Shown here piece by piece: positions 25,557 through 33,957 of a stretch of 35,347 nt of DNA. Location of the stretch: assembly GCA_022710585.1 (NCBI GenBank), contig JAKLGV010000029.1, positions 1-35,347 of the forward strand. Reading direction: 5' to 3'. Within the stretch, counting starts at the first letter, position 1, and each line of letters begins with the position of its first letter. Made by a program: the position numbers and the translations under genes. The stretch is from Deltaproteobacteria bacterium (lineage in GTDB: Bacteria > Desulfobacterota > Syntrophia > Syntrophales > Smithellaceae). Below the pieces are notes generated by a model. That model ran no database searches. It saw only the letters and a program-made list of their open reading frames with translations, and had not been told where the DNA came from.

Positions 25557-26882
25557 ATGAATACGTATAATGTCCTGATTATCGGATCCGGTCCGGCGGG
25601 TCTCTTTGCCGCTCTGGAGCTGGAGCGTGCGGGTGTGGATAAAATTGCGGTTATTGATCGCCTTCCTTATCCCGCCGGAGGGTTGCTCAACGACGGCAAA
25701 TTAAATTTCGATTATCGAATCGGAATTGATCTGGATGAACTGCAAATCGACAGGGATGAAGCGCAGTGTTTGATGGAAGAAATCAGACAGGTCTTTACCG
25801 GTTTTTCCAAATGCAGACAGGTCACGTTTATCGACAGGAATGAAAAAATCAGGGCGCTGGGAGAAATTGCCGGAGAGAATGGCGCTCAATTTATCGCGCC
25901 GGAACAATGGCACTGGGGGACGGACAACGGCCGGGCGGCGGTTGATTTTCTGAGAAAGCGCCTGAATAAAACCGAACTTTTGCTCGATACAACGGTCAAT
26001 TCCATTGTTCGGCATCATGAGGATACCTTTCATGTGATTTGCAGTCATCACAGAAAGAAAATTCGCTATGGCGCGAAATTTATCCTGGCCGCGCCGGGGC
26101 GGAGCGGCGCCTACTGGTTTCGCGATCTGGCCACAAAATTGAATATCCATCATAACTTCGGTCCCATTGATGTGGGAATTCGCGTTGAATTAAACAGGAA
26201 ATTCTACGACGACATAACCGACATCGTTTACGATCCGAAATTTATTTTTCTCACGTCGCGGCACAAGGATAAAGTGCGGACTTTCTGCACCAACCCCGGA
26301 GGGAGGGTGCGGCCGGAAGACTATTATGATTTCAAACTCGTCAATGGCGATGCTCTGTCCGGCCGGAAAACGGGAAATACAAACTTTGCCCTGATTAACA
26401 CCATTTCACTGACCGCACCTTTTTCCGATACGACCGCGTTTGGCCAGATGATTGCCAGACAGTTTTTTCTGCTGGGCGGCGGAAAACCCATTGTTCAGCG
26501 GGTGGGAGATTTCCGGGAAGGAAGAAGAAGCGCCAGTGCAACCTTCAACAGCAGAAATCGCCATTTTGAACTCTGCCGGCCGACCTATCAGGCGACCCCC
26601 GGCGATATCACGCTGGGCCTGCCCGCCCGCATCATCGACAATCTCTGGGAGTCCTTAAAGAAAATTGACAAAATCGTGCCCGGCATTCTGCACCCTTCCA
26701 CCCTGCTCTACGCGCCGGAAATTAAGTTTTTTGATACACATTTTATGACGGATAAAGATCTGGAAACAAATGTCGGGGGAATCTTTGTGGCCGGAGACGG
26801 GGCAGGAAAGAGCCGCGGCATTGTCGGGGCGGGAATTTCCGGCATCATCGCGGCCAGGGGCATTGCCCGGAAATATTTTTAG
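25557..26882 (+). CDS. FAD-dependent oxidoreductase (COG2509-like)
   Basis: A 441-residue flavoprotein. The N-terminal dinucleotide fold has IIGSGPAGLFAALELE at 8-23 (GxGxxG), and the C-terminal FAD contact region has GGIFVAGDGAGKSRGIVGAG. This matches the uncharacterised NAD(FAD)-utilising dehydrogenase group COG2509, in which members resemble FAD-dependent desaturases and reductases but have no firm substrate. It lacks iron-sulfur cysteine motifs and a second pyridine-nucleotide Rossmann fold of the glutathione-reductase type. It begins 124 bases after the M15 gene, and GGAGATTGATCAGCTC precedes the ATG. No neighbour points to a pathway. Confidence 0.85.
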   Translation: MNTYNVLIIGSGPAGLFAALELERAGVDKIAVIDRLPYPAGGLLNDGKLNFDYRIGIDLDELQIDRDEAQCLMEEIRQVFTGFSKCRQVTFIDRNEKIRALGEIAGENGAQFIAPEQWHWGTDNGRAAVDFLRKRLNKTELLLDTTVNSIVRHHEDTFHVICSHHRKKIRYGAKFILAAPGRSGAYWFRDLATKLNIHHNFGPIDVGIRVELNRKFYDDITDIVYDPKFIFLTSRHKDKVRTFCTNPGGRVRPEDYYDFKLVNGDALSGRKTGNTNFALINTISLTAPFSDTTAFGQMIARQFFLLGGGKPIVQRVGDFREGRRSASATFNSRNRHFELCRPTYQATPGDITLGLPARIIDNLWESLKKIDKIVPGILHPSTLLYAPEIKFFDTHFMTDKDLETNVGGIFVAGDGAGKSRGIVGAGISGIIAARGIARKYF

Positions 26883-26924
26883 CGCGCCGGGTAATGTTTT
26901 TTTAACGGGATGGCCGGCAAAGTT

Positions 26925-27113
26925 TTATTCTTCAATTTCTCTGACCGCTCTCAAGCCCTTAAAGCCGTTATTGGCCCAGCCGTATAAATCCTGCACGGTC
27001 ACATTGCTGGAACATTCAAACTGCCGGGTGTCCTGCGGTAATTTTTTCAAATCGTGTTTGTTTTTATAAAATTTTAAAGATCCGTCTTTTGACAGAATGA
27101 TGTAGTATAGCAT
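26925..27113 (-). CDS. Small hypothetical protein, 62 residues
   Basis: An open frame with a good ribosome-binding site (AGAGGT, seven bases before the ATG) encoding a charged, soluble 62-residue protein beginning MLYYIILSKDGSLKFYKN. No family was recognised. The mix of aromatic residues and Lys, the single Cys and two Trp-containing turns (LYGWANNGFKG) suggest a small folded domain. It lies between the flavoprotein gene on the other strand and the DUF3617 gene. The strong hairpin at 27137-27169 sits just upstream and points toward the opposite strand. Moderate support only. Confidence 0.5.
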   Translation of the reverse strand: MLYYIILSKDGSLKFYKNKHDLKKLPQDTRQFECSSNVTVQDLYGWANNGFKGLRAVREIEE

Positions 27114-27136
27114 TATCCGACCTCTTAATGATACAG

Positions 27137-27169
27137 GCGGGGAACGCCGGAAGCGTTCCCCGCTTTTTT
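27137..27169 (+). terminator. Rho-independent terminator
   Basis: A perfect 11-bp GC-rich stem (GCGGGGAACGC, loop CGGAA, GCGTTCCCCGC) followed by six T. The T run is on the plus strand, so it would stop plus-strand transcription, presumably of the flavoprotein gene ending 255 bases upstream, and it guards the oppositely oriented DUF3617 gene. Confidence 0.9.
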
Positions 27170-27173
27170 CAGG

Positions 27174-27602
27174 TTATTTCGGGCATGGACCGATATACTT
27201 TCCTTTCATCTTGCTGAGCATCTGCATTTCCGGCTGACCTTTCGTCTTGAATTTGGTATTGGATTGTCCGGTCATCGTATTGCCGGTATAGGTGGTGGTT
27301 CCCGATGTCTGCATGACGGTATCTTGACCTTTGCATTCAACCTTATAGTTGACAGTATTGCCGACAAAATTCTGGAGCGTGGTTTTGCATTCATAATTCT
27401 TGTCTTTGTTTTTGGGGACCGCGTCGTTTTTCGTGATGCATTGGCGGAAAGTGGTTGGTGGCATGGAAGCAGGTACCCCAGGCATCCCTTTCAATTCCAC
27501 CTGAGTGGTCATTTCCCACAAGCCTTCTTTCAACTCTGCCCAGGCTAAAGCCGACCAGAGCAGGGACAACAAAACAGCCAAAATAATAAAAGTCTTTTTC
27601 AT
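27174..27602 (-). CDS. DUF3617-family exported protein
   Basis: A 142-residue protein with a cleavable signal peptide (site after ALAWA, about residue 22), so it is periplasmic. The mature part follows the DUF3617 pattern: LKEGLWEMTTQVE at about 24-36, RQCITKND near 53-60, paired cysteines, then TTTYTGNTMTG near 102-112 and a final PCPK. The family has no assigned function. AAGGAG precedes the ATG. The stop lies five bases from the plus-strand terminator stem-loop. It may follow the PilZ gene in one transcript, with a 63-base gap. Confidence 0.85.
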   Translation of the reverse strand: MKKTFIILAVLLSLLWSALAWAELKEGLWEMTTQVELKGMPGVPASMPPTTFRQCITKNDAVPKNKDKNYECKTTLQNFVGNTVNYKVECKGQDTVMQTSGTTTYTGNTMTGQSNTKFKTKGQPEMQMLSKMKGKYIGPCPK

Positions 27603-27665
27603 CCTCTATCGTCTCCTTTTTTTATTGGTTTCTTGACGCAATCGATCTGAAAATGAATTGCGCTC

Positions 27666-28145
27666 CTACGTTTGGGATTGGTTAAATTTCTCAAAAATTC
27701 TATAGGACATCCCCTTGGGATTAAGATTTTTATACTGGTTAACGGACATAATGTAGTGGTCGAGCATTTTAATCGATTCCTCGGGAGTGTCCACAAATTC
27801 TACGCCGGCTTCATAATATTTGCCTTCATAAACGGCTTTACACCACTTCACTTTTCCCTGAACCGTGATCGTTTGCCTCGTGTTTTTCAAGGTTAAATCG
27901 ATTTTCAGCAAGGTGTCCTTCGGCAACGGAAAATTGCCCTGGATTCTGGTGCCGGTCATGGAAATATCTTCGCTGTGGCTGTAGATGATCTTTTTCTGCG
28001 GCGGGGCGGAGATTTCAGAGAGGATGGTGATGACGATTTCGTTTTCTTCATCGAGTCTCTCCGCTCTGCGCGCTGACTTCATCGCTTGCTCGTCGTCGGC
28101 TTCTTTTTCCGCTTCAAGTCGTTTTGATATGATTCTTTCTTTCAT
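27666..28145 (-). CDS. PilZ-domain protein (cyclic-di-GMP receptor candidate)
   Basis: A 159-residue soluble protein. A charged N-terminal helix (about 1-35) contains RRAER with the RxxxR spacing (Arg26, Arg30), and DISMTG at 60-65 gives the DxSxxG motif; together these form the cyclic-di-GMP site of PilZ domains. The beta-barrel continues through VQGKVKWCK and YEAGVEFVD to about residue 120. A C-terminal helix-rich tail (125-159) follows. It probably relays cyclic-di-GMP levels to a target such as secretion, motility or envelope gene products; the target is not evident. AAGGAG is eight bases before the ATG, and a near-consensus promoter lies about 90 bases upstream. Confidence 0.88.
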   Translation of the reverse strand: MKERIISKRLEAEKEADDEQAMKSARRAERLDEENEIVITILSEISAPPQKKIIYSHSEDISMTGTRIQGNFPLPKDTLLKIDLTLKNTRQTITVQGKVKWCKAVYEGKYYEAGVEFVDTPEESIKMLDHYIMSVNQYKNLNPKGMSYRIFEKFNQSQT

Positions 28146-28237
28146 AAAAGCGACTCCTTTTTTCCATGACGTGCAGAATATGCTGGTTATCAGCTTATGA
28201 TTGCAAATCTGTGAATCCGCGCCTTGTGTGATTGTAT

Positions 28238-28266
28238 TTTATAAGAATTTCGTCTTCGTATGTCAA
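28238..28266 (-). promoter_or_regulatory. Near-consensus sigma-70 promoter of the PilZ gene
   Basis: On the minus strand TTGACA (28261-28266), 17 bases, TATAAA (28238-28243). The predicted start gives a leader of about 85 bases before the PilZ ATG. Among the promoters seen in the window it is the closest to consensus. Confidence 0.75.
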
Positions 28267-28305
28267 TGGAAAAAATAACGGATGGTGTCCGGTCTGGACG
28301 GGATG

Positions 28306-29106
28306 CTACAGCGCGTTAAACAGAGACCCCGAACCGCTCAGCAGCATATAGAGAATAAAGACCACCCCGATGAAGATGCGGTAGTAGCCGAAATATTTGA
28401 AGCCGTGGTTTTCGACAATTTTCAGGAATATTTGAACCGCCAGCCAGGCGAAAACAAAGGCAACCACAAAGCCAATGGCCAAAAGCATGAAATCGTTTCT
28501 GGAAAAAGTAACCTCTGTCTTCAGTAAGTCATATCCGGTTGCCGCAAACATGGTTGGAACGGCGAGCAGAAATGAAAACTCGGTCGCCTGTTTTTTATTC
28601 AAGCCGTTGAAGACGCCGCCGATAATGGTTGCCGCGGCGCGGGACACGCCGGGAATCATGGAAACACACTGCGCCAGTCCGATGAAAAAAGCATGTGGGT
28701 ATGAGATATTGCCGAGATCAAGGTATTCTGTTTTCCGGGCAACGATATGTTTGTCCAGGATGATCAGCACAACACCGCCCGCAATGAGCGAGACGGACAC
28801 CACCAGCGGGTTGAAAAGGTGCTGTTTGATGGTGTGATAGGCTAGGAACCCCACGACGACATTAGGCAGAAAGGCCACGCCCAGCTTCATGTAGATGTTG
28901 ACGTCCTTCAGGAACCGGTTGGCGTAGAGCATCACGATGGCCCCGATCGCTCCGAGCTGAATGGCGATTTCAAAGGTCTTTACAAAAGCATGGTTGTGAA
29001 TCCTCATGACGGAAGAGGCCAGAATCATATGCCCTGTTGAGGAAACAGGCAGAAACTCCGTGATCCCTTCAATCATTGCGAGAATAATGGTTTGAATGAT
29101 GTCCAT
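28306..29106 (-). CDS. uppP: Undecaprenyl-diphosphatase UppP (BacA)
   Basis: A 266-residue integral membrane protein of normal family length. Signature motifs are EGITEFLPVSSTGH at about 13-26 and PGVSRAAATIIGG near 154-166, which form the active site with catalytic Glu, His and Arg. It dephosphorylates undecaprenyl-PP so that the lipid carrier can be reused for peptidoglycan and LPS sugars, and its overproduction gives bacitracin resistance. It is divergent from the protease gene. The -10 element ends only about 12 bases before the ATG. Confidence 0.96.
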   Translation of the reverse strand: MDIIQTIILAMIEGITEFLPVSSTGHMILASSVMRIHNHAFVKTFEIAIQLGAIGAIVMLYANRFLKDVNIYMKLGVAFLPNVVVGFLAYHTIKQHLFNPLVVSVSLIAGGVVLIILDKHIVARKTEYLDLGNISYPHAFFIGLAQCVSMIPGVSRAAATIIGGVFNGLNKKQATEFSFLLAVPTMFAATGYDLLKTEVTFSRNDFMLLAIGFVVAFVFAWLAVQIFLKIVENHGFKYFGYYRIFIGVVFILYMLLSGSGSLFNAL

Positions 29107-29118
29107 ATGGCCGGATAC

Positions 29119-29146
29119 CTTATACTTTCCGATCTTTTTATGTCAA
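29119..29146 (-). promoter_or_regulatory. Candidate uppP promoter with very short leader
   Basis: On the minus strand TTGACA (29141-29146), 16 bases, TATAAG (29119-29124). With the usual start distance the leader would be only some six bases, so the mRNA may be almost leaderless. The AAGG overlapping the -10 element would then not be transcribed. Confidence 0.5.
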
Positions 29147-29179
29147 TGTAATATTTGCTGAAAAATATATTTTTTATCC

Positions 29180-29208
29180 TTGACAGAATGCCTCTGTCCC
29201 TCTATCTT
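29180..29208 (+). promoter_or_regulatory. Sigma-70 promoter of the Prc-type protease gene
   Basis: TTGACA (29180-29185), 17 bases, TATCTT (29203-29208). It would give a leader of about 70 bases. It stands back to back with the uppP promoter. Confidence 0.6.
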
Positions 29209-29283
29209 CAATGAAAATGAAATGATTTCCGGGAATCGATCGGTATCCATTACCCATAGAAAAAGCGATCATAAAATAAATAC

Positions 29284-31392
29284 ATGAAACACATTTCCGT
29301 GAACAGCGCCGAATCAGACAATCCTCATCGCGACCGGACCCCTGCCAGGAAAGGGAGATTCTATGTCCAGAGATTTATCCTGATTCTGCTGCTGATTCTG
29401 CTGTTGCCTCTTTCTTCATCCGTGGCGAAGAATGTTACCTGCAGCCGTTTGCCCCTGCTGATGAAAAGTTTTCTGGCCAATCACTACGCGATGAAAGACC
29501 TGACCGGAGAAGTCAAGGATCACGCCGTCGATCAGATGATCAAAATCATCGATCCCACGAAAACACTCCTGTATGAGTCCGATGTGGCAAGCCTGAAGCC
29601 TTTTCTGCGGCGGGTCTTTGCCAGCATTCAGGCGGGCGATTGTGCTGCGCTGACCCCCGTTTATGATATCCTGGTCGCGCGGGCCAGAGAGAACGAGGCC
29701 ATGGTTAGAAAAATTCTGGGATCAGACTTCAAACTGGATGAAAAGGCGGAGCTGCTGATAGACATCAAAAAACGTCCCTACCCGAAGACAAGAAAGGACA
29801 AGGAAGAGCTCCTGCGCAAGGTTGTGCAGTTTCAGATCGAGAATAACCTTCTGGCCGGTGTCAGCCTGTCGGAGGCCAAAAAGCAGCAGATTCACCGCTA
29901 CGAACTGCAGACGATGCGGGTCATCAAGCGCAGTCCGGAGAAACTGATTACCACCGCCGCCGAGGCTTTTGCCCAGGCCCTGGATCCGCACACGGGCTAC
30001 CTGTCTCCTGAAAACTATGATGACTTCCGGATTCAGATGCAGCTTTCGCTGGAAGGCATCGGCGCCGTTCTCAGCAGCGATAATGGCTTTACCGTCATTG
30101 AGGAACTGATTCCCGGAGGGGATGCCGAACGTTCCGGTCTGCTGAAACCGAAAGATAAGATCATTGCCGTCGCTCAGAAAAATGAACGCCCTGTGAATGT
30201 CATCGATATGGATCTGCGTGATGTCGTGAAAATGATTCGCGGCAAGAAAGGCACCCAGGTCACGCTGACGATTCTGCGGCAGGCGGAGCGCACCTACCGC
30301 TTCCATGTCACGCTTAAACGGGATAAGATTTACCTTAAAGAGCAGGAGGCGAAGATCACTTATGAAACAAGGTCATTTCAGGGGAAACCGTATAAGTTCG
30401 GGGTGATCGATCTCCCGTCTTTCTACGGCGACGAAAAGGTCAACAAGTCCTGTTATGAAGATGTCAGGGAACTCGTCGCTGAAGCCCGGCGGCAAAACGT
30501 GGATGGGATCATTTTGGATTTGTCGCGCAATGGAGGAGGTCTGCTGGGAGAAGCGGTGCGCATCGCCGGACTTTTTCTGGGCAAGGGAGCTGTTGTGGCA
30601 ACGAAAGACAATCAGAATCAGTTGACAATATTTGTCAATGGATCGTCGTCAACTCGCCTCCAGGGAGATGATGTGGAAGTTATTTCATTTCCCGCGGACG
30701 GTCCCGGCGATGTTTATAGCGGTCCGCTGGTCGTGTTAACCAGCCGCCTGAGCGCGTCAGCCAGCGAGATTGTGACCGGCGCTCTGCAGGATTATAAGCG
30801 CGCGGTGATTGTGGGATCCGACCATACCTTCGGCAAGGGATCCGTCCAGACGCTGTCGCGTCTGCCGCGTGATTTGGGCGGAATGAAAGTGACCACGGCG
30901 CTCTATTTCCTGCCCCGGGGAAAGTCCACGCAGAAAATCGGCGTGGAAGCGGATGTGCGATTGCCCGGTCTGTTCATTCTCGAAGACATCGGAGAAACGA
31001 CACTGGAATACCCTTTGCCGGCTCAGGCCATCGCTCCGTTTATAGAGATGCCGGGCAAGGCCGCGCCGCGCTGGAAGCCGGTAGACAAAGCCATGACGGA
31101 TGAGCTGGCGGCCAAATCCGCCGCCCGTATTTCCAAAGACGAAAAGTTTTTGGAAATTATCAAAAACAACGGCGAGGCGGCCGCGAAGAAGGATGTGATC
31201 CGAATCAGCGATTTGCGCAAGGAAATGGAGAAGGAAGGGGGCGGCAAACAGCAGGAGACGCCCACCGAGATGAAGAAGAAAGCCCGTGAACAGCAGACCC
31301 CCTACCTCAATGAGAGCGTCAATATTGTTCTGGATATGGTTGTGATGGAGATGAACCGGACAATGCCGCAGGCCTTGCGCGCAGGCTACTAA
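29284..31392 (+). CDS. prc: Tail-specific carboxy-terminal protease Prc (S41 family)
   Basis: A 702-residue periplasmic protease anchored or exported by a hydrophobic segment at about 31-47. An N-terminal TSP domain (about 55-235) precedes a PDZ domain (about 250-345, with the LEGIGA and PGGDAERSGL elements), and the catalytic S41 domain follows with Ser492 in LSASASE, Asp503 and Lys518 in TFGKGS, matching Ser430/Asp441/Lys455 of E. coli Tsp with one extra residue. The C-terminal region (about 590-702) is the helical domain of long Prc proteins. Prc trims or degrades envelope proteins and in E. coli controls levels of the murein endopeptidase MepS. The unusual N-terminal 30 residues are polar; no other start is available before residue 60. 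Confidence 0.95.
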   Translation: MKHISVNSAESDNPHRDRTPARKGRFYVQRFILILLLILLLPLSSSVAKNVTCSRLPLLMKSFLANHYAMKDLTGEVKDHAVDQMIKIIDPTKTLLYESDVASLKPFLRRVFASIQAGDCAALTPVYDILVARARENEAMVRKILGSDFKLDEKAELLIDIKKRPYPKTRKDKEELLRKVVQFQIENNLLAGVSLSEAKKQQIHRYELQTMRVIKRSPEKLITTAAEAFAQALDPHTGYLSPENYDDFRIQMQLSLEGIGAVLSSDNGFTVIEELIPGGDAERSGLLKPKDKIIAVAQKNERPVNVIDMDLRDVVKMIRGKKGTQVTLTILRQAERTYRFHVTLKRDKIYLKEQEAKITYETRSFQGKPYKFGVIDLPSFYGDEKVNKSCYEDVRELVAEARRQNVDGIILDLSRNGGGLLGEAVRIAGLFLGKGAVVATKDNQNQLTIFVNGSSSTRLQGDDVEVISFPADGPGDVYSGPLVVLTSRLSASASEIVTGALQDYKRAVIVGSDHTFGKGSVQTLSRLPRDLGGMKVTTALYFLPRGKSTQKIGVEADVRLPGLFILEDIGETTLEYPLPAQAIAPFIEMPGKAAPRWKPVDKAMTDELAAKSAARISKDEKFLEIIKNNGEAAAKKDVIRISDLRKEMEKEGGGKQQETPTEMKKKAREQQTPYLNESVNIVLDMVVMEMNRTMPQALRAGY

Positions 31393-31411
31393 CATCAATG
31401 GGGCTGGCTGA

Positions 31412-31861
31412 TCATTTACAGATTTTCTTCATTTTAGCCATATCCAGCAGCATGCAGTTTCTCAATTTACAGGCTTTTTGCGCATCCATACAGCCCAGCT
31501 TTTTATTGCCCTGATTTAAATAAAGGACTCCTCTGTTGATGTAGGCTTGCGCTAAACCGGGCTGGAGACGGATGGCCTGATTATAATCTTCAAGGGCGCG
31601 TTTCGGCTGGCCGATTTGCATGTAGGCGACGCCCCGGTTGTAATACGCGAGAGCCACACGCGGTTGCAGCTTGATGAAATTGGTTAAATATTCAATCGCT
31701 TTTTGCGGTTTGGTATACTTCTTCCCGTCCCATAAAGCATTCGCTTTCTTGATCCAGTCTGCGCTGTTCGCGCTGAACGCCGGCGAACAAAGCAGGGTTA
31801 AAACCAAAGAAATGGACAGAATCAATTTTAGCCAAAAAGCTTCTTTTTTCTTCAGGCTCAT
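31412..31861 (-). CDS. Exported TPR protein with four C-terminal cysteines
   Basis: A 149-residue protein with a signal peptide (about 1-31, site after PAFSA) and two to three TPR units at about 33-120 (LAYYNRGVAYMQIG, QAYINRGVLYLNQG). The last 30 residues carry four cysteines (124, 131, 136, 148), which could form disulfides in the periplasm. It probably mediates protein contacts; no partner is evident. The ATG at 31861 is chosen because it gives a normal signal peptide; the frame extends to a GTG at 31915. Its stop faces the prc stop across a 19-base gap with no clear terminator. Confidence 0.8.
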   Translation of the reverse strand: MSLKKKEAFWLKLILSISLVLTLLCSPAFSANSADWIKKANALWDGKKYTKPQKAIEYLTNFIKLQPRVALAYYNRGVAYMQIGQPKRALEDYNQAIRLQPGLAQAYINRGVLYLNQGNKKLGCMDAQKACKLRNCMLLDMAKMKKICK

Positions 31862-31948
31862 AAAATTCTTTTTCTGCAAATGAAGCGGCTTTTGATTATA
31901 GGAAAGCGTTATCACGAACGGCCGTGCTCAAAACGGATGACATGCGCT

Positions 31949-33712
31949 TCATACAAGCTGATAATCTTTTTCCCGGAATAATTTCAGACAGGCATCTGCC
32001 GCCACATCATCATAAAGGATGCCCTTGTTTTTCTCGATTTCCTCCAGAGCAAAATCAATGCCCAGCGAAGGCCGGTAGGGGCGATGAGAAGCCATGGCCT
32101 CGACGACATCGGCAACAGCCAGAATACGGGCCTCCAGAAGAATTTCTTCACCCTTCATGTTTTGGGGATACCCTGTTCCATTCATTCTTTCATGATGCTG
32201 ATGAATTACCTGCGCCAGCGGCCAGGAAGAGTCAACGCCTTTCATCATCTCGTATCCAATCCTGGAATGTTCTTTGATCAGATTATATTCTAAATGGCTC
32301 AGTTTTGAAGGTTTTGTCAATATTTCAGTCGGGATCGCCATCTTTCCGATATCGTGGATGGTGCCGGCCATGCGAATCCCTTCAATCATGTTTTCACTCA
32401 GCCCCATCTCCTGTCCGATGGCGCAGGCCAGATTGGCTGACCGCGACTGGTGGCCTGCCGTATAGGGATCTCTGACTTCCAGGGCAGACACCAGGACCTG
32501 AACCGTTGTGGACACGGCTTTCTTGAGGCGGGTCAGGGTTTGCTGAAGCGTTTCCTCCGCCTGCTTGCGTTCCGTGATGTCCCGAAGATTGATAATGGCC
32601 GCTTCCACGATTTGATTGCGGACTAAATTACTGGCGACCAATTCAAACGTGTGCCAGTTTCCGTCTGCTTTGCGGAGACGGACCTCCGCTTTATAAGTGC
32701 GGGGATTGGTGTCAGAAAAAAGAACTCTGAATCCATGGATAATGTCCTGCAGATCATCGGGATGGACATGATCCCGGGAGCTGGCGTTGATTCTGTCCTC
32801 ATGTCTGTATCCCAAAATGTCATCTACCGCTTTGTTTTCGTAGGTGATGATGCCTTTGCGGTTGACCAGCAGAATGATATCCGAAGACTGATCGGCCAGC
32901 GAACGGAAAATCTGTTCCTCGTTCTTCAACTGTTCTTCTATTTTTTTGCGTTCAGTGATGTCGCGCACCAGTCCTCTGAAGCCGACGGGTTTATCGGATA
33001 AGTCTTTGGTCAGGGAAACGGATACTTCAATATTTCTTTGGATGCTGTTTTTGCTTTTTACCAAGCAGGGGAAATCTGTGATGGATTCTCCCTGCGATAC
33101 CCTGCCGCACACCATGGATGCTTCTTGCGCGAAATCGTCATCCAGATATTCCCGGTAATGTCTGCCCAAAAGGCCATCCCTGTCGCATTCCAGAATTCCG
33201 CACAATGAATGATTGACAAAGGTGAAGTTGCCGTGCAGATCTGTTTCGCAATAGCCCTGTTCAATATTTTCAAGAATCGTTCGAAATTTTGCTTCGCTGT
33301 GACGCAGCTTTTCTTCGGCATGTCGGCGCTTTGTAATATCGCGAACGCTCATCACAAAACCGGCGACATCCGGATTTTTAGTAAGATTTCTTCCCATGCC
33401 GTCCAGATAAATGACAGAACCGTTTTTGTGAATAACGCGCAATACTCTGGGGATGAGAGCATCTTGATCGGCCAGAATAGCCTTTCCGTAATCATCGGCG
33501 GTCTCACGGCTGTCTTCCGGATGAATAAAAGAAAAGACGCTTTTCCCGATAACTTCCTCAGGTTTATATCCGGTAAAACATTCGATGGATCGACTGCAAT
33601 ATTTGATATCGCCCATCTGATCCGTAACGACAAAAATGTCGGAAAAGTCTTCGTTGATTTGTTGGAAATGTTTCCCGCTTGTCAGCGGCAGCTTATGTTT
33701 TGATCGCTTCAA
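31949..33712 (-). CDS. PAS-PAS-PAS-HD-GYP cyclic-di-GMP phosphodiesterase
   Basis: A 587-residue cytoplasmic sensor-effector. Three PAS domains lie at about 18-130, 140-257 and 265-385, each ending with a DIT(K/E)R motif and short coiled-coil linker, then an HD-GYP domain at about 400-580 with His453-Asp454 (IHDIGK), HHE at 506-508 and GTGYP at 512-516. HD-GYP enzymes hydrolyse cyclic-di-GMP. There is no membrane helix, so the signal is intracellular (redox, gas or small ligand). The reading frame begins at a TTG (33712) with no obvious ribosome-binding site; an upstream TGA blocks extension, and the next Met (33) would delete part of PAS1. The start is therefore uncertain. Confidence 0.92.
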   Translation of the reverse strand: MKRSKHKLPLTSGKHFQQINEDFSDIFVVTDQMGDIKYCSRSIECFTGYKPEEVIGKSVFSFIHPEDSRETADDYGKAILADQDALIPRVLRVIHKNGSVIYLDGMGRNLTKNPDVAGFVMSVRDITKRRHAEEKLRHSEAKFRTILENIEQGYCETDLHGNFTFVNHSLCGILECDRDGLLGRHYREYLDDDFAQEASMVCGRVSQGESITDFPCLVKSKNSIQRNIEVSVSLTKDLSDKPVGFRGLVRDITERKKIEEQLKNEEQIFRSLADQSSDIILLVNRKGIITYENKAVDDILGYRHEDRINASSRDHVHPDDLQDIIHGFRVLFSDTNPRTYKAEVRLRKADGNWHTFELVASNLVRNQIVEAAIINLRDITERKQAEETLQQTLTRLKKAVSTTVQVLVSALEVRDPYTAGHQSRSANLACAIGQEMGLSENMIEGIRMAGTIHDIGKMAIPTEILTKPSKLSHLEYNLIKEHSRIGYEMMKGVDSSWPLAQVIHQHHERMNGTGYPQNMKGEEILLEARILAVADVVEAMASHRPYRPSLGIDFALEEIEKNKGILYDDVAADACLKLFREKDYQLV

Positions 33713-33802
33713 ATGAAAGTCTGTTCAAAATCCTTTTTATTTTTACCGCGCAAACCTGTTCTGGACAAAAAGATGCCAATTTATAAATTCTTATTTGACG
33801 TC

Positions 33803-33831
33803 AAGATATATGGAAGATTGAATTCTGTCAA
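33803..33831 (-). promoter_or_regulatory. Sigma-70 promoter of the HD-GYP gene
   Basis: On the minus strand TTGACA (33826-33831), 17 bases, TATCTT (33803-33808): the same hexamers and spacing as the prc promoter. It would give a leader of about 85 bases before the TTG start. Confidence 0.6.
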
Positions 33832-33957
33832 TAAGGAAATAAAAACTGACAAAGGGTGCGACTGCCTGAACATCAGGATGCCTCAGTTTGCTGAAAATTC
33901 ATGGATTGGCTCTTGCCCCGCGCGAGAGCGCTGATTATATTGCTAACAGGTGGTGCA

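Noticed and set aside
26770..27069. 99-residue plus-strand frame over the end of the flavoprotein gene
   Set aside because: Out-of-frame overlap with conserved FAD-binding residues and no ribosome-binding site.
33713..33934. 73-residue plus-strand frame upstream of msrBA
   Set aside because: No ribosome-binding site and no recognisable domain; it overlaps the promoter candidate of the HD-GYP gene.
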